In this document: positions 27,088 to 33,864 of the stretch, piece after piece | How positions within the stretch are numbered: the stretch's first letter is position 1 | Layout: each line of letters begins with the position of its first letter | Source of the DNA: Lutibacter sp. | Lineage (GTDB): Bacteria > Bacteroidota > Bacteroidia > Flavobacteriales > Flavobacteriaceae | Assembly: GCF_013041805.1 (NCBI RefSeq) | Contig: NZ_JABDRI010000055.1 | Location: forward strand, 1-64,000 | Direction: 5' to 3' | DNA: 64,000 bases | The notes under the pieces: generated by a model | The model's database searches: none | Told to the model about the DNA's origin: nothing | The model's input: the letters and a program-made list of their open reading frames with translations, nothing else | Made by a program: the position numbers and the translations under genes

Positions 27088-27945
27088 TTAGTGGTTTAAA
27101 GTTCCTGTATTTACAATTGGTGCTGCATCTTTATCCGAGCACAATACAACCATTAAATTACTTACCATTGCAGCTTTTCTTTCTTCATCTAAATCAACTA
27201 TGTTGTGTTTTCCTAATTTATCTATGGCCATTTCAACCATGCTCACAGCCCCTTCAACAATTTTATGACGCGCTGCGATTATAGCTGTGGCTTGTTGTCT
27301 TTTTAACATAGCACTCGCAATTTCTTGAGCATATGCTAAATATCCAATTCTAGCTTCTAGTACTTCAATTCCGGCCATTTCTAATCTTTCTGCTAGTTCT
27401 TTTTCTAGTGCTTCACTTACTTCATTAACACTTGCTCTCAAAGTGATTTCCTCCGCTTGACCATCATCTTCAAAATTATCATATGGGTATAAACTTGCTA
27501 ATTTTCTAACTGCAGCATCAGATTGTACACGGACAAAATTTTCGTAATTATCAACATCAAATGCTGCTCTATAAGTGTCTTTGACTTTCCAAACAGCAAT
27601 AGTACTAATCATAATTGGATTTCCTAGTTTGTCGTTCACTTTTACTCGTTCACTATCAAAATTACTAGCTCTTAATGAAATTCCTTTTTTCTTGTAGAGT
27701 GGATTTGCCCAATAGAAACCATTTTCTTTAACGGTTCCTATGTATTTACCAAAAAGTAAGATAACCTTTGATGTATTTGGGTTTACTAAAAAGAATCCTG
27801 GCAATGAAAGTATGGTTAAAAACAGAAAGATAAGTCCCCATTCTGATGATTTAACCAGACTAAAAATTGCTCCTGCAATAAACAATGCTAACATGAATAG
27901 CATAAAATAACCATTTGATACTTTTATTAATTTTTCTTGTGTCAT
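27088..27945 (-). CDS. SPFH (stomatin/prohibitin/flotillin) domain protein
   Basis: 285 residues. A hydrophobic N-terminus (two close helices, about residues 12-55) is followed by an SPFH/band-7 domain (about 60-230: NGFYWANPLYKKKGISLR, VNDKLGNPIMISTIAVWKV, EALEKELAERLEMAGIEVLEARIGYLAYA split over the core). The end is a helical region, AMLKRQQATAIIAAR. SPFH proteins form large ring cages on membranes and organise microdomains or partner proteases. It is the first gene of a seven-gene minus-strand operon and is divergent from an S1/P1 nuclease gene. The shared upstream region has repeated ATGATAT blocks. Confidence 0.9.
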   Translation of the reverse strand: MTQEKLIKVSNGYFMLFMLALFIAGAIFSLVKSSEWGLIFLFLTILSLPGFFLVNPNTSKVILLFGKYIGTVKENGFYWANPLYKKKGISLRASNFDSERVKVNDKLGNPIMISTIAVWKVKDTYRAAFDVDNYENFVRVQSDAAVRKLASLYPYDNFEDDGQAEEITLRASVNEVSEALEKELAERLEMAGIEVLEARIGYLAYAQEIASAMLKRQQATAIIAARHKIVEGAVSMVEMAIDKLGKHNIVDLDEERKAAMVSNLMVVLCSDKDAAPIVNTGTLNH

Positions 27946-27972
27946 AATTATTATATTTATAATGATATTAAA

Positions 27973-27982
27973 ATGATATCAT
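27973..27982. promoter_or_regulatory. ATGATATCAT palindrome with flanking ATGATAT repeats
   Basis: A perfect 10-bp palindrome 28 bp upstream of the SPFH ATG. Further ATGATAT copies lie on either side (near 27962 and near 28001), all within the divergent SPFH/nuclease intergenic region. It could be an operator, perhaps for the operon's own RHH protein (inference). In such AT-rich DNA a 10-mer alone is weak. Confidence 0.35.
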
Positions 27983-28034
27983 AAAGATATAAAATTATTT
28001 ATGATATTTCCAAATTTTTAACAAACATTATGTT

Positions 28035-28042
28035 TATATTTG
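28035..28042 (+). promoter_or_regulatory. Candidate -7 box of nuclease promoter
   Basis: TATATTTG fits TAnnTTTG, 16 bp before the ATG of the S1/P1 nuclease gene. No exact TTG at the expected -33 distance is seen. Confidence 0.35.
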
Positions 28043-28058
28043 CAAAAAATATTTCAGA

Positions 28059-28847
28059 ATGAATTTGATAAAATCAATTTTTATAGTAGGTGCGTTTTTT
28101 ATTTCCTTTACAATTTTAGGTGCAAATTCTCCAGATTGGGGAGCAACTGGACATAGAACCATAGGTAAAATAGCTGAAGATTACTTAAAAGGTAAAACAA
28201 AACGAAAAATAGCTGAACTTTTAGACGGGCAAAGTTTAGCATTAGTATCAACGTTTGGTGATGAAATTAAGTCGGATAGGCGTTATGATAAATTTTACAC
28301 TTGGCATTTTGTGAACATGCCTTTTGATGTGAATTATGAAAATTCAGAAAAAAATCCTGACGGTGATTTAGTAAATGGTATCGAAAAATGTAAATCAGTT
28401 ATTTTAGATAAGAAAGCAACAAAGGAGGATAAAGCTTTTTATTTAAAAATGTTGGTTCATTTGATAGGTGACCTGCATCAACCAATGCATATTGGTAGAA
28501 AAGAAGATAAAGGCGGTAATGATATTCAAGTGCAATGGTTCAATCGAGGGACTAATTTGCATAGAGTTTGGGATTCTGATATGATCAACCATTTTGATAT
28601 GACTTATACTGAACTTAGTGAAAATGCTGATGAAATATCAAAAGAACAAGTGAAATTTTTACAAAGAGGAACTACTGAAGATTGGGCTAATGAAACACAT
28701 AAATTAGCTATTAAAACTTATGCTACTGTTGAGATTGGAGAAAAATTAGGGTATACATATATATATCAAAATTTTGGTTTAGTTCGTTCTCAATTGCAAG
28801 TTGGCGGTATACGTTTGGCAAAAGTTCTAAACGAATTATTTGCCTAA
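28059..28847 (+). CDS. Secreted S1/P1-type zinc nuclease
   Basis: 262 residues. The signal peptide (about 1-22) is followed by the mature start WGATGH, which provides the N-terminal Trp and His ligands of the tri-zinc site. Further ligands appear in STFGDEIKSD, YTWHFVNMP, LVHLIGDLHQPMH (HxxxD...H) and NLHRVWDSDM (HxxxD). S1/P1 nucleases cleave single-stranded nucleic acids and 3'-nucleotides in the periplasm or outside, often for phosphate or nucleoside scavenging. Its 3' end overlaps the convergent pseudouridine synthase gene by 12 bp. Confidence 0.93.
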   Translation: MNLIKSIFIVGAFFISFTILGANSPDWGATGHRTIGKIAEDYLKGKTKRKIAELLDGQSLALVSTFGDEIKSDRRYDKFYTWHFVNMPFDVNYENSEKNPDGDLVNGIEKCKSVILDKKATKEDKAFYLKMLVHLIGDLHQPMHIGRKEDKGGNDIQVQWFNRGTNLHRVWDSDMINHFDMTYTELSENADEISKEQVKFLQRGTTEDWANETHKLAIKTYATVEIGEKLGYTYIYQNFGLVRSQLQVGGIRLAKVLNELFA

Positions 28848-29738
28848 ATTATAGGTGTTCCAGCGTCTTTTTTCACGTATAAGAATTGAGTTAAATTTTT
28901 GTGGAATTTTTTCTAATTTTAAATTCTGTACCTGAAAGGTTTTTGGATGTAAAAATGTAATTTCACTTGCACATAAAAACAACCCTTTTCCTTTGTGAAT
29001 TAATTCTTTATATCCATATAATTTGTCACCTAAAATAGGATGTCCAATAGATGACAAATGAATACGAATTTGATGTGTTCTGCCAGTTTTGGGTGAAACT
29101 TTCAAACAACTTAAATTATCGTATTTTAAAGATTTTACAATTTTAATAATTTCAAAACTAGTTTCAGCATCTTTATGATCAATAGGTGTATGTATCAATT
29201 GATTGGAATGGACCTTACCTATAGTTATTGCACAATATTTTTTTTGAATTGTTTTATTTGTAAATTGATTTCCTAGCTCAATTTGTGCCGTTTTGGTTTT
29301 TGCAATTAACAGCAAACCAGAGGTTTGATTGTCTAATCTATGAACTGGAGTTGGTTTATAAAGTGCATCTTTTTGCGAACTTTCCTTTAAATTATGAAGT
29401 AAGGCATTGGCTATAGTTTTAAAAGAGTTCCCACTTACTGAAATACCAGCTGGTTTATTAATAACAGCTATATGATCATCTTCAAAAACAACTTCTAAAT
29501 TGAACTCATAAATTTTAGGTTTAGTTGCGGAATCTTCAATTAATTCCAAAATTTGCCCATGATTTACCCAAGTACCAGTTTGCGCAACTTCACCATTAGA
29601 TAGAAATAAACCTTTTTTTATCGCTTTTTTAATTCCACTATTTGAAGGAATATATGTATGAAAAGCTTTTGGAGCATAATCTTGTAATCGAATTTTCTCA
29701 ATTCCTTTAGGAACTATATGTGAATGGATTGTTTTAAT
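28836..29738 (-). CDS. RluA-family pseudouridine synthase, apparent ATT start
   Basis: About 300 residues if the conserved N-terminus is included. The catalytic domain has NKPAGISVSGN, PVHRLDNQTSG (catalytic Asp) and KTGRTHQIRIHLSSIGHPILGD. The first canonical start is a TTG at 29549, which gives only 237 residues. The frame is open back to 29795 and encodes an S4-like N-terminal domain (HIVPKGIEKIRLQDYA, then GIKKAIKKGLFLSNGE) typical of the family. No ATG, GTG or TTG exists in frame before 29549. The best family-consistent start is ATT at 29738 (followed by KTIHSHIVP). It probably acts on rRNA or tRNA uridine. Confidence 0.85.
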   Translation of the reverse strand: MKTIHSHIVPKGIEKIRLQDYAPKAFHTYIPSNSGIKKAIKKGLFLSNGEVAQTGTWVNHGQILELIEDSATKPKIYEFNLEVVFEDDHIAVINKPAGISVSGNSFKTIANALLHNLKESSQKDALYKPTPVHRLDNQTSGLLLIAKTKTAQIELGNQFTNKTIQKKYCAITIGKVHSNQLIHTPIDHKDAETSFEIIKIVKSLKYDNLSCLKVSPKTGRTHQIRIHLSSIGHPILGDKLYGYKELIHKGKGLFLCASEITFLHPKTFQVQNLKLEKIPQKFNSILIREKRRWNTYNLGK

Positions 29739-29865
29739 AATTCTATTTTGAGTTAATTTATTGTAAGCACCATACTTAATAAAGACGACAGTAAATCATT
29801 AAAGTTACAATTCACTTATATTTAAAGTGCTAATAAACTGTTAAAAATGATAAATTCAATCTATC

Positions 29866-30249
29866 TTACAAAAGTTGCTTACGATATAATAACTCAATCA
29901 CTTCTTTATAATCAAATGATAATTGAAGCTTAATAGCTTCTTGATAACTAAACCAATCATACGCTAAAACTTCTTGTTCTTGTATTTTAATTTCTCCGTG
30001 CCAGTCACCTAAAAAGCGGTAATAACTTCTATCTTGCCAAATTCCAGTTTTAAGAATTGATTTAGGTGTAAAATTTAAATTACATTCTTCCTTAACTTCT
30101 CGTATTACGTTTTGTTCTGCTGATTCATTAGGTTCTGCTCGACCACCTGGACAACCCCAAAATTCGGGATAATTTTTTGTGTAATGTGAACGTTGAAGTA
30201 ATAGTATTTTTCTATTTTGTAAGATAATTCCAGATGCAGCTAAAATCAT
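29866..30249 (-). CDS. NUDIX hydrolase
   Basis: 127 residues. The Nudix box reads G-RAEPN-E-SAEQNVI-REVKEE-CNL (about residues 36-59), matching GX5EX7REUXEE with Asn in place of the usual last Gly. It is preceded by WGCPGG. Nudix enzymes hydrolyse nucleoside diphosphates linked to another group; ILQNRKILLLQRS suggests a MutT-like or ADP-sugar-type member, but the substrate is not predictable. It lies 8 bp downstream of an exported protein gene on the same strand. Confidence 0.88.
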   Translation of the reverse strand: MILAASGIILQNRKILLLQRSHYTKNYPEFWGCPGGRAEPNESAEQNVIREVKEECNLNFTPKSILKTGIWQDRSYYRFLGDWHGEIKIQEQEVLAYDWFSYQEAIKLQLSFDYKEVIELLYRKQLL

Positions 30250-30257
30250 AAATTTAT

Positions 30258-30944
30258 TTACTTTTTAATAATCCCCAATGTAGCAGTCGCTCCAGTTGGA
30301 AGGTTCCATTCTTTTGCCGAAATTAAGTTTCCTTTATCATCATATACTTTTAGCTCTGCAGTATTGGGCCCTGAAAGTCCTTGGTTTAAAGCTTGAAAAT
30401 CAATTCTATTATAGCCATCTTCCAAATTTATGTAGAACACATAATAATTACCTTTTAAACCAATATTGTTACTTATAACTTGCTCATTTAGATAAAGCCT
30501 AATTCTATCACCATCAACATAGCTATGATCTCTACATTCAATTTTAACAGTTCTAGTACTACTATTTACAGTTCCTAAGCTTAAATTACTTTCTAACCTT
30601 TTATGAGTTACATCTTTATTTTTCCAATATTTTTTTCCAATAATATCTCTGTCTTCAGGTAATTCTTCCAATAAAAAGTTTTGAGTTTTGGAATTTGGCC
30701 TATTCTCTTTTAAATTTTTATCAATCGCAGCAGTATTCAATTTTTTATTAATTTTTAAATCGAAGCTCGAGTTAGTTGCAGCTTTAGTAGTGGCTTTAAG
30801 TTTATAATTACCCGTTTTAGAAATTTCACCATTAATTTTAGAGTCTTTTATCACCGTTTTAGTTGTATCGCTTTGAGAAAATGACTGTATTGAACTAAAA
30901 CTAATTAGTAAAATTATAAAAAGTGATTTTATGGATGTATTCAT
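30258..30944 (-). CDS. Exported protein of unknown function
   Basis: 228 residues from the ATG at 30944, where a signal peptide starts cleanly (MNTSIKSLF ... SFSQ). An ATG three codons upstream (30953) is also possible. After a low-complexity Lys/Asn/Thr-rich region, the C-terminal half (about residues 125-228) is a compact beta-rich domain: VKIECRDHSYVDGDRIRLYL, then YYVFYINLEDGYNRIDFQAL and ELKVYDDKGNLISAKEWNL. This resembles secreted carbohydrate- or protein-interaction modules, but I recognise no named family. The neighbouring NUDIX gene is 8 bp downstream. Confidence 0.75.
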   Translation of the reverse strand: MNTSIKSLFIILLISFSSIQSFSQSDTTKTVIKDSKINGEISKTGNYKLKATTKAATNSSFDLKINKKLNTAAIDKNLKENRPNSKTQNFLLEELPEDRDIIGKKYWKNKDVTHKRLESNLSLGTVNSSTRTVKIECRDHSYVDGDRIRLYLNEQVISNNIGLKGNYYVFYINLEDGYNRIDFQALNQGLSGPNTAELKVYDDKGNLISAKEWNLPTGATATLGIIKK

Positions 30945-31020
30945 TGTAAACATTTAACCCTATTGTATCAAAAAAAATGCCAACTCTATATTTATATTAT
31001 TTTTTAAACAGTAAAAATAA

Positions 31021-31049
31021 TAAAAAAAGCCTCAAAACTAATTGAGGCT
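31021..31049 (-). terminator. Rho-independent terminator of htpG
   Basis: Stem AGCCTCAA/TTGAGGCT (31028-31035 with 31042-31049), six-base loop, followed on the minus strand by a run of seven T. It lies about 40 bp after the htpG stop. Confidence 0.85.
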
Positions 31050-31088
31050 CTATATTAATTGTTTGTTAAACTATTTATATGACTAAAT

Positions 31089-32978
31089 TTATTTAACCAT
31101 TTGAAAACTTCGTTTAATAAAGTTTGTTAAATCTTCACCTTGTAATAGTCCTTGTGATAATTTTGCTAAATCAAAAGCTTGTTGAACCAAACGTTCTTGT
31201 TTCTTTTTAGTTTTTGTATTTAAAATTTCACCAACCAAATCATTATTTGTATTAATAACTAAGTTATACATCTCGGGGAAATTACCCATTCCCATCATTC
31301 CGCCGCCACCTGTAGCTTGCATTTCTTTCATTCTACGCATAAATTCTGGTTGCGTAATTATAAAAGGATTGGCGCTTGAATCCATAGCCTCTAGTTGAAC
31401 AGTATATGTTTCTTTTGGAATTACCTCCTCAATAATTGGTTTTAATTTTTCTTTTTCCTCATCAGAAAGTTTACTGATTTTATCCTCATCCTTTTTTATC
31501 AAATTGTCAATATGATCTGAATCAACTCTAACAAATTGAATATTTTCTTTACTTCCTTCAAGTTTTTGAATGAAATGAGAAACAATTGGAGAATCTAATA
31601 ATAAAACTTCATATCCTTTTTCTTTTGCTGCGTCAATATAACTATGCTGTGCTTTTACATCAGAAGCATATAAAACAATTAGCTTATCATCTTTATCTGT
31701 TTGCGCAGGTTTAATTTTTTCTTCTAACTCAGAAAAAGTAAAATAGTTTTTATCTACTGTTGGGTACAATGCAAATTTATCTGATTTTTCAAAGAATTTT
31801 TCTTCTGAAAGCATTCCGTACTCAATAATAATTTTAATATCATCCCATTTTTCTTCAAAAGCTTTACGGTCATTTTTGAAAAGACTTATTAACTTATCAG
31901 CAACTTTTCGTGTAATATAACTCGATATTTTTTTAACTGCTCCATCAGCTTGTAAATAGGAACGGGAAACATTTAGAGGAATATCTGGAGAATCAATTAC
32001 CCCACGTAGCATTTGTAAAAAATCAGGCACAATTCCTTCTACATTATCTGTTACAAATACTTGATTTTGATATAGCTGAATTCTATCTTTTGAAGGGTCT
32101 AGGTTTTTACTCAATTTAGGAAAATATAAAATACCTGTTAAGTTAAACGGATAGTCTACATTTAAATGAATGTTAAATAAAGGTTCTTCAAATTGCATTG
32201 GATACAACTCTCTATAAAAAGACTTATAATCTTCATCTTTTAGTTCAGTAGGATTTTTCGTCCAAGCTGGATTAGGGTTGTTTACAATATTATCAACAGT
32301 AATTTTTTCGGCTTCAGCATCATCTGCAGCTCCTTCTGGTAATGGTAATGTTTCTTCGCGTGTTCCAAATTTAATTGGAATAGGCATAAATTTATTATAC
32401 TTATTTAAAAGCTCAGTAATTTTATTTTCTTCTAGAAATTCGGTTGAATCGTCATCAATGTGTAAAACAATTTCAGTCCCTCTGTCTGTTTTGTCAGTTT
32501 CCTCCAAAGTATATTCTGGACTTCCATCGCATTCCCAACGAACCGCTTTTGAATTTTCAGCAAATGATTTTGTGAAAATTTCGACTTTACTAGCTACCAT
32601 AAAAGAAGAGTAGAAACCTAAACCAAAGTGCCCAATTATTCCCGAATCTTCAACTTTGTCTTTATACTTTTCAACAAACTCTTCAGCTCCTGAAAAAGCT
32701 ACTTGGTTGATGTATTTTTCTACTTCTTCAGCAGTCATACCAACGCCTTGGTCAATAATTCTAATTTCTTTTTTGTCTTTATCAACTTTAATTTCAATCA
32801 TTGGATTTCCAATGCCTCCTTTTATTTCCCCTAAAGTTGATAGGTGTTTTAGTTTTAAAGTAGCATCTGTTGCATTCGATATTAGCTCACGTAAAAATAT
32901 TTCGTGATCTGAATACAAGAATTTTTTAATAATTGGAAAAATATTCTCAGCCGTTACATTAATATTTCCTGTTGCCAT
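31089..32978 (-). CDS. htpG: Molecular chaperone HtpG (Hsp90)
   Basis: 629 residues, the typical bacterial Hsp90 length. The N-terminal GHKL ATPase carries FLRELISNATDA (the Glu and Asn of the Bergerat fold), RIIDQGVGMTAEEV and GHFGLGFYSSFMV. The middle domain has the catalytic-loop NVSRSYLQ Arg region. The C-terminal dimerisation domain contains the Gly/Met-rich ATGGGGMMGMGN. It assists folding of client proteins under stress. Upstream, TTG at 33050-33052 with TATTTTTT 18 bp further on could be a Bacteroidota promoter. It is transcribed alone, with its own terminator. Confidence 0.98.
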   Translation of the reverse strand: MATGNINVTAENIFPIIKKFLYSDHEIFLRELISNATDATLKLKHLSTLGEIKGGIGNPMIEIKVDKDKKEIRIIDQGVGMTAEEVEKYINQVAFSGAEEFVEKYKDKVEDSGIIGHFGLGFYSSFMVASKVEIFTKSFAENSKAVRWECDGSPEYTLEETDKTDRGTEIVLHIDDDSTEFLEENKITELLNKYNKFMPIPIKFGTREETLPLPEGAADDAEAEKITVDNIVNNPNPAWTKNPTELKDEDYKSFYRELYPMQFEEPLFNIHLNVDYPFNLTGILYFPKLSKNLDPSKDRIQLYQNQVFVTDNVEGIVPDFLQMLRGVIDSPDIPLNVSRSYLQADGAVKKISSYITRKVADKLISLFKNDRKAFEEKWDDIKIIIEYGMLSEEKFFEKSDKFALYPTVDKNYFTFSELEEKIKPAQTDKDDKLIVLYASDVKAQHSYIDAAKEKGYEVLLLDSPIVSHFIQKLEGSKENIQFVRVDSDHIDNLIKKDEDKISKLSDEEKEKLKPIIEEVIPKETYTVQLEAMDSSANPFIITQPEFMRRMKEMQATGGGGMMGMGNFPEMYNLVINTNNDLVGEILNTKTKKKQERLVQQAFDLAKLSQGLLQGEDLTNFIKRSFQMVK

Positions 32979-33100
32979 ATTTTAATATTTTTAAATTAAT
33001 TTTTACAACTACCTATTAGTCAAAAAAAATACCAAACTTTTTATAGTGACAATATGACATAAATTTTAAATGCTTACTTTTAAAACTTTAAATTAAAAGA

Positions 33101-33790
33101 ATGGAAAAAGACGATTTTATTTTAGTTGATGGTTATAAACATATAAGGCATACTCAAGAAAGTTATTCTGAAAATGAAATGCTAAAAAAAACTAAAGATT
33201 ATTTTAATTGGTTAAATAAAAGGAGATCTGTTAGAGATTTCTCTAATAAACTAATCCCTAGAGAAGTTATTGAAAATATTATAAAAACTGCATCAACAGC
33301 ACCATCTGGTGCTCATAAGCAACCTTGGACTTTTTGTGTTGTGGCGAATCCTCAACTAAAGAAAAAAATTAGAATGGCAGCAGAAGAAGAGGAGCGTAGA
33401 AGTTATAAAGAACGAATGAGTGATGAATGGCTAGAAGATTTAAAACATTTGGGAACTAATGCAGATAAACCTTTTTTAGAAATTGCGCCATATTTAATAA
33501 TTGTTTTTAAAAGACCTTACGAAATAAATAATGATGGTACTAAGCGTCAAAATTATTACGTCAATGAGTCTGTAGGTTTAGCTTGTGGATTTTTAATTTC
33601 AGCGATTCATAATGCTGGTTTAGTAACTTTAACACATACTCCAAGCCCAATGCGATTTTTAGAAAAGATATTAGAGAGACCAACTAATGAGCGGGCTTTT
33701 TTATTGTTGCCTGTAGGGTATGAAGCCGAAAAGGCTTATGTACCAGATATACAGCGAAAATCAATTGATGATATTATGAGTTTCTATTAA
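33101..33790 (+). CDS. Nitroreductase family flavoprotein, IYD-like
   Basis: 229 residues. FMN-binding nitroreductase fold: NKRRSVRDFSNK (phosphate-binding Arg/Ser-Arg, about residues 40-50), then TASTAPSGAHKQPW (FMN contacts), and GLVTLTHTPSP and LLPVGYEAEKAYVP near the end. The extended N-terminus and the EEERRSYKERMSDEWLEDL lid resemble iodotyrosine deiodinase-type (IYD) nitroreductases, which reductively dehalogenate phenols in some organisms. The physiological substrate is not evident. It is a single-gene unit ended by a strong bidirectional terminator. Confidence 0.88.
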   Translation: MEKDDFILVDGYKHIRHTQESYSENEMLKKTKDYFNWLNKRRSVRDFSNKLIPREVIENIIKTASTAPSGAHKQPWTFCVVANPQLKKKIRMAAEEEERRSYKERMSDEWLEDLKHLGTNADKPFLEIAPYLIIVFKRPYEINNDGTKRQNYYVNESVGLACGFLISAIHNAGLVTLTHTPSPMRFLEKILERPTNERAFLLLPVGYEAEKAYVPDIQRKSIDDIMSFY

Positions 33791-33818
33791 AAAAAGCAGC
33801 GTTAACGCTGCTTTTTTT
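33789..33818. terminator. Bidirectional terminator
   Basis: Perfect inverted repeat of 30 bp: seven A, GCAGCG, loop TTAA, CGCTGC, seven T. It serves the nitroreductase gene on the plus strand and the S9 peptidase gene on the minus strand. The first A overlaps the nitroreductase stop codon. Confidence 0.9.
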
Positions 33819-33864
33819 AATAGAATTATTATTGGAATTATCTAGATATCTAAATAACCTTAAG

